Of a DNA stretch of 43,785 bases, positions 9,634 through 18,808 are shown piece after piece. Source of the stretch: Chrysochromulina tobinii. Taxonomy: Eukaryota; Haptophyta; Prymnesiales; Chrysochromulinaceae. The notes under the pieces are model-generated. The model saw only the letters and a list, made by a program, of their open reading frames with translations. It had not been told where the DNA came from and searched no databases. A program made the translations under genes and the position numbers. Position 1 is the first letter of the stretch. Every line of letters begins with the position of its first letter. The stretch covers positions 1 to 43,785 of the forward strand of contig JWZX01002696.1 in assembly GCA_001275005.1 (NCBI GenBank), written 5' to 3'.

Positions 9634-11526
9634 TCAGGTACGACTGGCCCATGGGTGGCGGCGGCCTGGGCCGCCGCCACCGCCGCTGTTGCCGCCACTC
9701 GCTCTCTGGTGCGAGTAGCGGTATCCCACGTTGAAGTTGTCCGCGTCACCGTGGCCGGCGACGGCGACGGCGACGGTGACGGGACTGGTGTTGGTGGAAT
9801 TGAAGGTGGGCGCAGTGACGGCGCCCGCGACGGCGCTTTCAGAGCTGAGCGGCGGCGCGTGGCTCATCGCGGCGCCCATCGCGTGGCCCATCGCGGCGCG
9901 CATCACCACCGGCGTCGAGGAGCCCCCGTGCCGTTGCGAGTGGTCGCACTGGTCGAGCCAAACGAAGTAATTGGCGCTCTGCTCGACCATCCATGGATGC
10001 TGCAGCGCCTGCGCCGCAGTCGGCCGCTTGGCTGGATCGTACGCGAGCAGGGACGAGAGAAAGTCGAGGAGCTGTGCGTCCTCGATCTCGAGAATCTCCG
10101 CGAGCGATCGTCGGACAGGGCGCACCTCGTACACACCCTCTGGCCTCCCTGCAGGACTCACCACGTACAGTCCTCCTCCCGGCCCAAAGAACATGCGGCG
10201 CAGGTCGTGGCTCGCAGCCTCAAGCATCTCAGGTGGATGCGGGCCGAGCAAGGCCTGCTGGGCGGCGAGGGTGGCCGCGACCGTCGCGCCGTAAAAGATG
10301 GGCTGGCCGACAAGCAGCTCGCACAGCAGGCAACCAAACGACCACAGGTCGACTTTCGCATCCCAGGGCAGACCGAGCGCGACCTCGGGGGCGCGGTACC
10401 AGCGCGACTGCACGTACGAGTTGGTCGTGTCCGACGTGAGCAGAGACGAGCCGAAGTCGATCAGACGCACCTCGCACCGGGTGACGGAGGAGAAGCACAC
10501 ATTCTCGGGCTTCACGTCGCAGTGACGCAGCCCGAGGCCGTGCAGGAAGTCGAGGCAGTGCAGCAGCTGATGCGCAATCCTGCCTAGGCACGGCACGGTG
10601 AAGTACGAACGAAGCCCCTGAGGCACCGTCAAGTCCAGGAACTTGTAGAACTGGAAGGTCGAGTCGCGCAGGAGCTCGGTGACGACCAAAAGGTGCTCGC
10701 AGTAGTAAAAGTAGTCGAGCAGCCGCAGCCTCGCTTGCCGACCGTGCGGGTCGTGCTTGGCGAGCAGCGCGAGTACCTTGATCTCGCCCAGCCCCGCGTC
10801 AAAGCAATCCTTCTCGTTGCGGATGACCTTGACGCTCACCATCTGTGCAGTCTGCAGGTCGAAGCACTGGAAGACGCGCGAAAAGGAGCCTTTCCCGATC
10901 ACGGCGACGACACGGTACCGTCCGATGATGACCGTGTTCACGTCGATCTGGAGCTCCGCGTCATCCTCGAGCCCGTTGACGTGCGGGTTGTACACGATCG
11001 GCAACGACAGGAAGGCGAGGTCGGCCTTGTGCGCCGACGGCATCTCAGGGCGGTCGTGGAAGAGCACGCGCTGCTGCGGCGTGCCCGTTCCGTGCCGCTT
11101 GCGCAGCGTGCTCTCGTCCTTCTGCGTGCCGTAAAGATGGTACGTGTACAGGCGCAGCCGCTGCCGCACCATGCCAGGGCCACCTTCCTGAGGTGGCGTC
11201 GTCGCTGCGCCACGAGCGGTCGGCTCTGCATCATGAGGAAGTGAGGGCGCGCGGTGTCTGCTTGGCTCTGGCGGCGTGTGGTTGCTGATGGTGGGCACCG
11301 CGGCATTGCGAGGCAGGTCCAGGCGTATGTTGAGCCTCTTCTCGAGCTCGGACGTGTACAGATTTTGCTCCTTCACCTTCCCAGGAGTCTTGGACTCCTT
11401 CTCCAGCAGCAAAGCGAGCTCCGCCCGCAGGGCGCGCTCAGCACCGAAGAACGACTTGCTCTCAAGGAACTCGACCACCATCTGGGCCAGCACCTGCAAA
11501 GATGCGGTTCCGGCCATTGCTTCCAT
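9634..11526 (-). CDS. LisH-domain DYRK-family protein kinase
   Basis: This 630-residue protein starts at a true ATG. A LisH-like dimerisation motif lies at residues 10-40 (LAQMVVEFLESKSFFGAERA). The kinase domain spans about 204-513: the Gly loop is GKGSFSRV (211-218), the ATP-binding Lys is K233 in SVKVI, and the catalytic loop is HCDVKPEN (335-342). HCD in place of HRD is typical of DYRKs. The Mg motif is DFGSS (357-361) and the activation loop is YVQSRWYRAPE (371-381), where Tyr371 is the usual autophosphorylation site. DYRKs are CMGC Ser/Thr kinases that self-activate on Tyr and regulate growth and development. Residues after 540 are Ser/Gly-rich. The gene may extend further by a +1 shift or splice into 8904-9633. 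Kinase call confident, end uncertain. Confidence 0.88.
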   Translation of the reverse strand: MEAMAGTASLQVLAQMVVEFLESKSFFGAERALRAELALLLEKESKTPGKVKEQNLYTSELEKRLNIRLDLPRNAAVPTISNHTPPEPSRHRAPSLPHDAEPTARGAATTPPQEGGPGMVRQRLRLYTYHLYGTQKDESTLRKRHGTGTPQQRVLFHDRPEMPSAHKADLAFLSLPIVYNPHVNGLEDDAELQIDVNTVIIGRYRVVAVIGKGSFSRVFQCFDLQTAQMVSVKVIRNEKDCFDAGLGEIKVLALLAKHDPHGRQARLRLLDYFYYCEHLLVVTELLRDSTFQFYKFLDLTVPQGLRSYFTVPCLGRIAHQLLHCLDFLHGLGLRHCDVKPENVCFSSVTRCEVRLIDFGSSLLTSDTTNSYVQSRWYRAPEVALGLPWDAKVDLWSFGCLLCELLVGQPIFYGATVAATLAAQQALLGPHPPEMLEAASHDLRRMFFGPGGGLYVVSPAGRPEGVYEVRPVRRSLAEILEIEDAQLLDFLSSLLAYDPAKRPTAAQALQHPWMVEQSANYFVWLDQCDHSQRHGGSSTPVVMRAAMGHAMGAAMSHAPPLSSESAVAGAVTAPTFNSTNTSPVTVAVAVAGHGDADNFNVGYRYSHQRASGGNSGGGGGPGRRHPWASRT

Positions 11527-11726
11527 CGCGAGTGCCCGTCAAGGCTTGGGGTTGGTCGGGAGTGCAATGTGCACTATCGAGGCACTTTTGAGGCCTTCGC
11601 CGGGCTTCGGGAAGGTCGTGTGAGCCACATGAAAGGGCTTTTGTGTAATGGTCTTCAATTCCGCAAAAAGTCCCCAGAGACACGGTCACGGACACAAATT
11701 CTCTGGTCTTCCTGATGTTCCACAAC

Positions 11727-14033
11727 TCACAATCCAAACTCGCCTCGCCGGTTGGGCGCGACCTCGAGCTCAGCACCGAGCTGCAAAGGCGTGGAAGTCG
11801 CGCAGTCCACCACCGCGCCGAGGTCAGTGAGGAGGAGCTTGTACACGTCGCGATTGCGCCCGTCGCCACTGCCCAGCACGGTCGCGCGCAGCGGTCGGCC
11901 CACGTTTCGCTTCAGGTACTCGGCCAGCCAGTACGCGTTGGTCGAGCGCTCGAGGCTGCGCACGGGGCTCGAGCTTGCCTCCCGCGCCAGCCGCACGATC
12001 TCGCTTGCGCCGCCGGGCGCGTCGGCGGGGTAGGGGAGCGGTTCAGAGCGTAGGTGCGCCTTGAGCTGATAGTGGACGGCGAGGTCGGCACGCCTTCGGA
12101 TAGGAGAGGTGACCTGCACGTACGCCTCGAGAGCCAGCCCCATGTGCGGCGCGGGCGTGGGCGAGACGAACGACGGCTTCATGCGCCGGATGGCGAGCCA
12201 CGCGCGGCACGGGCCCGCTGGGCAGTCGGCCACCTCATCGTCGCTGAGCTCCTCACGCACGGACTGCGCGCGGTAGGGCATCGGGAGCTCATGCGCCACG
12301 CCGTAGCGCGCCGCCGCCTCGCCCGCAAGCAACATCGCCTCCGACACGATACGCCGCGCCACGCCGTCGGTGCGCGCGCCGCCCACACTCACATCGACCT
12401 CCCACCCGTCGGGCGCGCCCGGAACAGCGCGCGCCTTGACGGTCATATCGGGCAAACCCTCGGGCGCGTGGCGCTCCATGGAGCCACCCGCGATGCGCCA
12501 TTCGAGTCGCCGCTGCGAGAGGTAAGAGAGCCGGCGCAGCGTCTCCAGAGTCGCGTCGTCGGCCTCGGCACTGCCCTGGCCCTCGCCCACCTCGCCCTGA
12601 CTACCAGCCAAGTTGGCAAACGGGTCTGAGGAGGCGTCCAGCAGCTCATCGACCCGTAGGTACGTGAGGCGGCGCACGCACACCAAGCTCGTCGTAATGA
12701 TCGGTGCATGCGCTTCGTCAATCCCACCGTCGGCGCCGAGCCGTACGCCAAAGCTCAGTGCGCACGAGACGACGCCATCACGCAGCGAGAGTGGTCCGGC
12801 GGCTAGGCTCAACGGAAACATGGGTAAGGTGCCGGTGGGCAGGTAGATGGAGGACGTGCGCCGGCGCGCCTCCACCTCGAGCGCACTGCCGCGCGCCACG
12901 TACCGCGTGGGGTCGGCGATGTGGATCCACAGCCGCATCGCGTCGCTGCCGCTGCCGTCCTCGAAGCACTCGATGCTCATTGCGTCGTCCACCTCGACCG
13001 TCGAGGCCTCGTCGATCGCGAGGGCGAGGAGTTTCGTCAAGTCGACACGCCGCGCCGCGTCGACGTCTTCGGGGGGCGCCGCCTCGAGCGCCGCCGCCTC
13101 GGCGAGCAGAGATTCGTCAAATCTCGTCGGAACCTCGAGCCGCTTGAGCTCGAGGTTCTCGTGCAAATCCCACAGCCCGAGGGCCACAAGTAGCTGGCGG
13201 CCCGCCTCAGCGGTGGCTTTGCGCCCGAGCCGCTGCAGCAGCTCCCGCGCCGCCTCGTCCGACGGACGTGACTCCTTGTCGGTCTCGTCCAGCCGAGCCC
13301 GGCAAGCATACGCTTCGAGGGCTCCGAACGCGGCCTGCACCTCCGCACTCTCCTCGCTGAGTGCAAATGGCGGCGCAGCACGCGAGCGGCCGTCAATGGC
13401 CTGCTGTATGCGCTCGCGAAACGTCTGCTCAGCATCCGCCGCCGCCGCCGCCGCCCTGGCCTGCGCCCGGAGCGCCTCTGCCTCCACCTTTGGCCGCGCG
13501 ACGAACTCCGTGCCGTCTTTGTTGCTGCGGAAGTAGGCCTTGCCAAGCTCGGTGCCGAGCAGGCGGTACGTGCTGTAGTACGCTTCCGAAACCTGCTTCG
13601 TATCACTGATGAGCAGCTCGCTCAGCTCCGTGAGTGAAATCGGGCTGTCCTCCTCGAGCGCCATCTCCCACACCTCCGCAAGCGCACCGTCAAACGTACC
13701 CTCACAGTGCTGTCGCGCGGCGGCCTCGTGGCTGGTGATGGCTTTGAGGGCGGCCTCGCTGCTGGGCGCAAGACGCGCTGGGAAAATGTGACGAATCGAG
13801 CTCGGTGGAACTGAGACCGTCGCGCCGCTTTCTTTCAGGATTTTCCAGTTCTTTTTGCCATCTGCCTCGGTCACCGCGCCGAGGGCCACCGAGCCGTCCT
13901 TGGTGGCGAACTCGACGAGCAGCCCCGGAGCGAGGCCTTCTGCAGCACAAACTACGTTCGGGCTGCGAAAAACTAGATGCACTGGCCGCGTCGAGTGGAA
14001 GGAGGCGATCGCCAAGGCCATGCAAACCAACAT
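11727..14033 (-). CDS. plastid-targeted RNase II/R-family exoribonuclease (RNR1-like)
   Basis: The upstream open frame begins at a TTG, so I place the start at the first in-frame ATG, 14033 (768 residues). The N-terminus MLVCMALAIASFHSTRPVHL is a signal-peptide-like segment followed by a basic stretch, a bipartite plastid presequence. The RNB catalytic core has DEASTVEVDDAMS with Asp341, Asp349 and Asp350 as Mg ligands. RLWIHIADPTRYVARGSALE, RRRTSSIYLPTGTLPMFPLS and YVQVTSPIRRRADLAVHYQL match the RNR1 blocks. The fourth canonical Asp is Glu (position 347), as I recall for plant RNR1. The enzyme would degrade and trim organelle RNA 3' to 5'. A roughly 200-residue Ala/Glu-rich helical region precedes the core. 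A degenerate S1-like end follows. Confidence 0.9.
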   Translation of the reverse strand: MLVCMALAIASFHSTRPVHLVFRSPNVVCAAEGLAPGLLVEFATKDGSVALGAVTEADGKKNWKILKESGATVSVPPSSIRHIFPARLAPSSEAALKAITSHEAAARQHCEGTFDGALAEVWEMALEEDSPISLTELSELLISDTKQVSEAYYSTYRLLGTELGKAYFRSNKDGTEFVARPKVEAEALRAQARAAAAAADAEQTFRERIQQAIDGRSRAAPPFALSEESAEVQAAFGALEAYACRARLDETDKESRPSDEAARELLQRLGRKATAEAGRQLLVALGLWDLHENLELKRLEVPTRFDESLLAEAAALEAAPPEDVDAARRVDLTKLLALAIDEASTVEVDDAMSIECFEDGSGSDAMRLWIHIADPTRYVARGSALEVEARRRTSSIYLPTGTLPMFPLSLAAGPLSLRDGVVSCALSFGVRLGADGGIDEAHAPIITTSLVCVRRLTYLRVDELLDASSDPFANLAGSQGEVGEGQGSAEADDATLETLRRLSYLSQRRLEWRIAGGSMERHAPEGLPDMTVKARAVPGAPDGWEVDVSVGGARTDGVARRIVSEAMLLAGEAAARYGVAHELPMPYRAQSVREELSDDEVADCPAGPCRAWLAIRRMKPSFVSPTPAPHMGLALEAYVQVTSPIRRRADLAVHYQLKAHLRSEPLPYPADAPGGASEIVRLAREASSSPVRSLERSTNAYWLAEYLKRNVGRPLRATVLGSGDGRNRDVYKLLLTDLGAVVDCATSTPLQLGAELEVAPNRRGEFGL

Positions 14034-14264
14034 GACCAAACAAAGCTGTGGGCGCGGATCTCGATCTCCCCATGCGCTCGCTTTGCGCCTGCAGCGAACA
14101 TGTGAAACGACCTCGCGGCGCGCACCAATCACGTCTTGCAGCGCCAAATGTGCGCTGAAAGCACGCGCCGTGCCGTGCGCTGTGAGGCTGCGAGCGGCGA
14201 CACATCTTCCCCTCGCGTGTGGTGGGTGAGAGGTTGACCTCGCCCGAGAGCAGTGGTCACAGGC
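14034..14264. promoter_or_regulatory. divergent promoter region of RNase R/II and DUF1997 genes
   Basis: This 231-bp gap separates two divergent genes whose products both appear to be plastid-targeted, which is compatible with shared control. No clear TATA box was seen. The arrangement is evident; the regulation is inferred. Confidence 0.4.
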
Positions 14265-14994
14265 ATGGTCTCAGGGGACAGGTTGCGTCTTTTTGCTCTC
14301 CGCGCTGCCGCTCGTGTCTCCCTTTCGTGCGCCCCCTCCGTTAGCCCCATCGCTACTGCCTGCGGCGCTCCACGCGGCGAGATCGAGCATCGTCAGGTGC
14401 GCGGCTCCAGAGTTCATCTTTGAGCTCAACGAGGATAGGACGAGCATCAAATTTGGATGCCGGCAGAAGAGTGTGACCATGGTCAAGCCCGAGGCGGGCG
14501 GCTCGTTGCAGGAGTTTATCGGAAGCCGTGCCGATGCAATTGTGATGTCGTCGTGGGAACCTGGGCAGGTGTCGCGCGTGGATGGCACCGACGACGAGTA
14601 TCTGATCAACGTCGAGGAGTTCAACTTTGTCGTTCTAAAATTCTCAGTGGAGCTGCGTGCGCGCTGCACGCTAGATAAGCGCACGACGACTGCGACGCTC
14701 GAATCGCTCGGCTTCCGCCTCATCGGCCCCGGCATGGAGCGTATCGCCGATGTCATCGACATCCGCGTCATCGGCAAGCTGCGACCATCCGCACCGGACG
14801 CGCGCCTCTGTGCGCTCTCCGGTGACATTGAGTTCGTAGCTTCGGGAGAGCTACCGCCGGTGCTCCGATCTGCACCGAAGGCGGCCGTGCGCGCTGCAGC
14901 GAGGGCAATGAGCGAGCTCCTCATCGGGGCGGCGTCCGACCGCTTCTCCAAAAAGGTGCCGAATGCGTATGCGGTGTGGGCCCGCTCGCGCTAA
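14265..14994 (+). CDS. DUF1997-like plastid protein, start requires a +1 shift
   Basis: The conserved body lies in the frame open from 14230 to 14994: EFIFELNEDRTSIKF, then NVEEFNFVVLKFSVELRARC, then LPPVLRSAPKAAVRAAARAM ending SKKVPNAYAVWARSR. This C-terminal pattern fits the DUF1997 family of plastid and cyanobacterial proteins of unknown function. That frame has no ATG before the body. ATG 14265 in the adjacent frame becomes usable if one G of GGGG at 14274-14277 is dropped; the product then starts MVSGTGCVFLLSALPLVSPF, an excellent signal peptide followed by a Pro/Ala-rich transit-like region (242 residues). An alternative is an upstream exon carrying the ATG. Family assignment is moderate; the start is unresolved. 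Confidence 0.65.
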
Positions 14995-15087
14995 GATCCG
15001 AAATCGAACCGTGTTATGAAATTGTTGTGCGGAGGAAGTTTTGACCATTCTTCTCGCCTCATCAGTGACACACTCAAAAGTTGCTAG

Positions 15088-15822
15088 TTAACGCGCCAGA
15101 CGAAAGGCCACTGCCGTGGCCACGGCCGCGATCGACACAGCTGCAACGGTCAACGTCATCTTGGTCGCCGTCGAGCTCCAGCAACGGATGCTGAGCACGA
15201 CGCAGTTGTTAAGCAGCATGAATCTCGCCGCCTCCCGCTCCATCGTCTCAAAGTGCTCAGGAAATTCCTTGCCGATCGCAGTAAAAGTGTTCTTAAATTT
15301 CTGCCGTGCTCCCTTCATGTCATCGGCCACGTCAAACAACTTGTGCTCGATGCGTGGAAAGATCGACTTGACCTTGGCCTGTGTCTGCTTGCCACCACCC
15401 ACGACGAGGGCGCCGTATAGAATGAAGGCGGCCGCGCATAACTGGACTGGATCGGCGCTTTGGAGGATTTCAACGTAGTGTGCTGTCGCTGTTGTCTTCT
15501 CTCGTTCTGCAATCGAGCGCCATTCTGCTCCGTAAACCTCACAGAGATCGGATGCATAGCCAGGGGTAACTTCGAGGCCGAGCTCCTTCAACTTGATGAC
15601 CATCGGATGCGCCGCGTGCTGGGCGAGCCCCTTCTCAAGAGCTTCGCTGAGCAAGAAGAACTGAGTGATTGCGCCCGCCCAGCGCTCTTCGTCGAGGAAA
15701 ATTAATGGCAGCTTGATCATCCGCACCCGGTTGCCAAAGGTATGACCTGCATCGATCGACTTCATCATGCTGCCGTAGAGTGGACGGCCGCCGATGTGGC
15801 CGGCCGGCACAGGTTCTTCCAT
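15088..15822 (-). CDS. heme oxygenase-like protein with C-terminal membrane anchor
   Basis: This 244-residue protein starts at a true ATG. The all-helical heme oxygenase layout is visible: a candidate proximal His27 in SMMKSIDAGHTFGNRV, the LEVTPGYASDLCEVYGAEW block (83-101), and YVEILQSADPVQLCAAAFIL followed by YGALVVGGGKQ. The last corresponds to the family's Y-x-G-x-L-S-G-G-Q heme-contact helix. Residues 222-242 form a single hydrophobic helix (TLTVAAVSIAAVATAVAF) ending RLAR, a tail anchor as in animal HO-1. Heme oxygenases cleave heme to biliverdin, iron and CO. The C-terminal anchor suggests an ER or other membrane rather than the plastid stroma. The Ser of SGGQ is Val here, so activity is likely but not certain. 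Confidence 0.78.
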   Translation of the reverse strand: MEEPVPAGHIGGRPLYGSMMKSIDAGHTFGNRVRMIKLPLIFLDEERWAGAITQFFLLSEALEKGLAQHAAHPMVIKLKELGLEVTPGYASDLCEVYGAEWRSIAEREKTTATAHYVEILQSADPVQLCAAAFILYGALVVGGGKQTQAKVKSIFPRIEHKLFDVADDMKGARQKFKNTFTAIGKEFPEHFETMEREAARFMLLNNCVVLSIRCWSSTATKMTLTVAAVSIAAVATAVAFRLAR

Positions 15823-16182
15823 GGTCGTTCCCTACAATAGTAAAAGTAACAAAAATATTCACAGGGTCCTCACTTGGTGGAAAACACCCTTAACCCCCTG
15901 TGTTTCGGGCGGCGCGTTGTCTCCGCGTTGTCCCGGTACCGGTGTGATTCTCCGAATGCGAGGGTGAACAGGTGTGAACAGCTTCGAGGGCCTATCTTTG
16001 AACTCTAACTTTCACCGTGAGCGGAAGCCGACGCGACCCGACGAACCGGCATGGCCTAAACTACTTAACTACAAAAGCATGCAAGCTAGGTTAGCACGTG
16101 CAGCTTTAGACAACGCCCTTGACACACACTTTTGGCGAGACACGGTGTAACCGTTTTTTCAGGGCTCGGATTCTTGAACGCG
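15823..16182. promoter_or_regulatory. divergent promoter region of heme oxygenase-like and PIP5K genes
   Basis: This 360-bp intergenic region carries ACCGGT at 15938-15943 and two adjacent copies of the recurrent motif, GTGAACAG (15964-15971) and GTGTGAACAG (15972-15981). A pyrimidine run ending TTTTTTCAG near 16152-16160 just before the PIP5K ATG resembles a 3' splice site, so a 5' UTR intron is possible. These motifs recur upstream of other genes here. Confidence 0.45.
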
Positions 16183-18480
16183 ATGCCGACGACGAGCCCG
16201 CGTCTCAATCCTCTGGCTGTGCCCGCCATACCTCCTCTGGCTTTACCCGCCTCCGGAACGGAGCGGCCCTCGAACATGCCGACGCCTCGCGACGAATCGG
16301 GAGACGAATCGGAGCACACTCCGCGAGGGAGCGAGCGCACTCCTCGAGAAAATACGCGCGGTGCATCCTCCACCGACCGCCGCCACTCGCGCAGCCCGGG
16401 CGGCACGCGCACACTAGCCACAGCGGTGCAGCCGGCGAAGCACAGGGTGCGACACCGCAAGCAGCGGCAGGGCCAGACCATCTACAAGGGCCACCCTTCG
16501 TGGAAGATGATGGTCAACGTGAAGCTGGGCATCTCGATCACGGTCGGCAAGGTTTCCTCCGAGGAGCCGCGCGAGCTCCGCTTGACTGACTTTTCAACGA
16601 GCACGCGGACAGACTTTCCTCCGGAAGGCTCGCCGCTCACACCCGGCCACTCCTCTGAGCACTTCACCTTTGACGACCACGCGCCACTTGCCTTCCGGCA
16701 TCTGCGAGAGCACTTTGGCGTCCAGGCCGACGATTATCTCGTCTCCATCTGCGGCGAGAGCTCCCTGCGCGAGCTGGGCACGCCGGGCAAGAGCGGCGCG
16801 GTCTTCTACCTGACCGAGGACGGCAAGTTCCTCATCAAGACGGTCTCGAAGATGGAGTCCAAGTTCCTGCGCCAGATCCTGCCCAACTACTACAACTACG
16901 TGATGCGCTCTGAGAACACGCTCCTCCCGCGCTTCTTCGGCCTGATCCGCATCACGACGGCCTCGCACCGGCGCATCCGGCTGGTCATCTTCAACAACCT
17001 GCTGCCCCAGACCTTCTCGATCCACGAGAAGTACGATCTCAAGGGCTCGACCCTCGGCCGTTACGCGACTAAAGAGGAGCGTGACGACCCAAACGTGACA
17101 CTCAAGGACCTCGACTTCGACAAGCAATTGCTCTTCTCGCATAAGAGCCACGCGATGCTCAAGGGGCAGATCGAATCGGACCTTGCGTGGCTACGCGCCC
17201 TCCAGATTATGGACTACTCCCTTCTGCTGCTGCTCCACTTCCCCGCGCGCGAAAAGGATGGGGACGAGGAGCGTACTGATTCGAGCGCCAAGTCAAGCAG
17301 CTCCGAGTACCAGAGCAACTACGACGAGCAAGGGCGACTTGCGCGCCGCCCAAGCAAAGACGCGACCGAAGAGAGCAAAGCCGCGCTCGGGGGGGCGTCG
17401 GCTGCGGCGGGTGCGCTGCCGCAACCACCTCCGCCGCAGCCTCCTCCGCCCTTACCGGTCGAAGAACTGCCGGCGGCGCCTGCGCTGGCGGGCAGTGGCA
17501 GCGCCGCCGAAGCTGCTCTCGGGTCTGGTGACGACGGCGACGTTGACGACGAGGGCGGCGAGCCGGAGCCGAGCGAGGGCAAGGCTAGGCGTAAGCATCG
17601 GCGCGCCATGAGCGGCGGCGCCGCCGAGGCCGACGTGACAGTCTCTCTGCCGAAGCTCACGGACGAAGACTTTGCCTCTGCTTTCCGCAAGGCGCGCATG
17701 TCGTCGTGGAACGTGCGCAAGGACCTAGCGATCGACGACGGCGTGGCGGCGAGCCTCGCTGATGGGCAGCAGGTGCTCGTCTTCGGCGGTCTCATCGACA
17801 TCCTGCAAGTCTACGGCGCCCGTAAAAGGCTTGAGCACCACTACAAGGCATTCCGTTATCGGTCCGAAAAGGAGGGCATCTCTGTGACCGACCCCGCCAC
17901 GTACGCCACGCGCATGTCAGGCTTCATCTGGACCAAATTCAGCGAGATGCCGCGCGCGGGCGCCGTCGCGGGCACTGACGGCGCGACGCTCGAGCCCCAT
18001 CCCGAGGAGACGTCCGTCGATCTCGAGCTCGAGAGCTCCAGATCTGGGACGGATTGGGGCGGCGCGCCAGCGGGGGGTGCGTCGGGGGTCACTTCGCTCG
18101 GTAGTGCTTCGAGCGCCATTGGGATGACGGGCGTCATCGCCCATAGCGAGCAGCCGCTCATCGCGGGCCAGGTGCAGAAGAAGGGCACACACTTCCCGTA
18201 CACGTGGAGCCTGCGCTACTGCGCCGTTTATGCCTCGTCCAAGACGATGATCTACTTCTCGAGCCAGGCCGAGTTTGAATCGGGCAGCGTCGTGCGCGGC
18301 AAGAAGACGCTCACCGCCGTCAACCGTTCGTCGGCCGATGAGCCAGTCCTCGACATCACCCTCGACACGGGCAAGACGATGCTTATCAGGCTCGCCTCCA
18401 TCACCGAGCGCGACCGCTGGCACGCTGCACTCGCCACGGTGCTCTCGCCGGACAAGCCGGCCGAGGCCGATACCCCGTGA
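16183..18480 (+). CDS. phosphatidylinositol-4-phosphate 5-kinase with C-terminal PH domain
   Basis: The open frame begins at a TTG at 16132; the first in-frame ATG is 16183, giving 765 residues. PIP-kinase blocks are clear: IYKGHPSWKMMVNVKLGISI, the Gly loop GTPGKSGAVFYL, catalytic Lys in FLIKTVSK (Lys219), LPNYYNYVMRSENTLLPRFF, IHEKYDLKGSTLGRY, MDYSLLLLLHF and the metal-binding FGGLIDILQVYGARKRLEH. A roughly 170-residue acidic, Pro- and Ser-rich insertion (about 355-525) splits the kinase core between MDYSLL and FGGLID. A PH domain follows at about 660-757 (IAGQVQKKGTHFPYTWSLRY to DRWHAALATVL). The enzyme makes PI(4,5)P2 at membranes, and the PH domain could give product feedback or targeting. 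Confident. Confidence 0.92.
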   Translation: MPTTSPRLNPLAVPAIPPLALPASGTERPSNMPTPRDESGDESEHTPRGSERTPRENTRGASSTDRRHSRSPGGTRTLATAVQPAKHRVRHRKQRQGQTIYKGHPSWKMMVNVKLGISITVGKVSSEEPRELRLTDFSTSTRTDFPPEGSPLTPGHSSEHFTFDDHAPLAFRHLREHFGVQADDYLVSICGESSLRELGTPGKSGAVFYLTEDGKFLIKTVSKMESKFLRQILPNYYNYVMRSENTLLPRFFGLIRITTASHRRIRLVIFNNLLPQTFSIHEKYDLKGSTLGRYATKEERDDPNVTLKDLDFDKQLLFSHKSHAMLKGQIESDLAWLRALQIMDYSLLLLLHFPAREKDGDEERTDSSAKSSSSEYQSNYDEQGRLARRPSKDATEESKAALGGASAAAGALPQPPPPQPPPPLPVEELPAAPALAGSGSAAEAALGSGDDGDVDDEGGEPEPSEGKARRKHRRAMSGGAAEADVTVSLPKLTDEDFASAFRKARMSSWNVRKDLAIDDGVAASLADGQQVLVFGGLIDILQVYGARKRLEHHYKAFRYRSEKEGISVTDPATYATRMSGFIWTKFSEMPRAGAVAGTDGATLEPHPEETSVDLELESSRSGTDWGGAPAGGASGVTSLGSASSAIGMTGVIAHSEQPLIAGQVQKKGTHFPYTWSLRYCAVYASSKTMIYFSSQAEFESGSVVRGKKTLTAVNRSSADEPVLDITLDTGKTMLIRLASITERDRWHAALATVLSPDKPAEADTP

Positions 18481-18808
18481 CCGGATTAGGTACGCCGTCC
18501 CAGTCGCGGTCCCAGAGCGGCAGACGTGTTCACGTGTGGAAGTGCTCGAGCTCGTGTGAACGTTAACACGACACGGACCGGACGCGAGCGTGTGGAATTC
18601 TATTCTAATGCGCGTAATGGGCTCGACAGCGTGGCGTCGCAGACACTCACTCGTTCCGTAGCCTCTCAGGACCTAATCCGATCTCTACGGTTGGTAAGAG
18701 GCTGTAGAAACCATACAGTACCATGTTTCACTCTCTCGGGGGGAAACGCACTCTATCACTGACGAAACACGAAACAATAAACGCGAAACTTCTTTCTCTC
18801 ACGGACCA
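18481..18808. other. intergenic region, nothing specific
   Basis: This 328-bp gap between two co-oriented genes contains GTGTGAACGTTAACAC-like sequence near 18554 and several CGAAAC repeats just before the downstream ATG (18761-18790). No gene or RNA is evident. Confidence 0.4.

Noticed and set aside
9496-10587. 363-residue plus-strand open frame opposite the DYRK kinase
   Set aside because: It is antisense to conserved kinase motifs and its Arg/His/Ala-rich composition is a GC-rich shadow.
14282-14396. A 115-nt GT-AG intron joining ATG 14265 to the DUF1997 body
   Set aside because: The phase works, but it deletes the hydrophobic signal and transit-like sequence expected for a plastid protein; kept only as an alternative.
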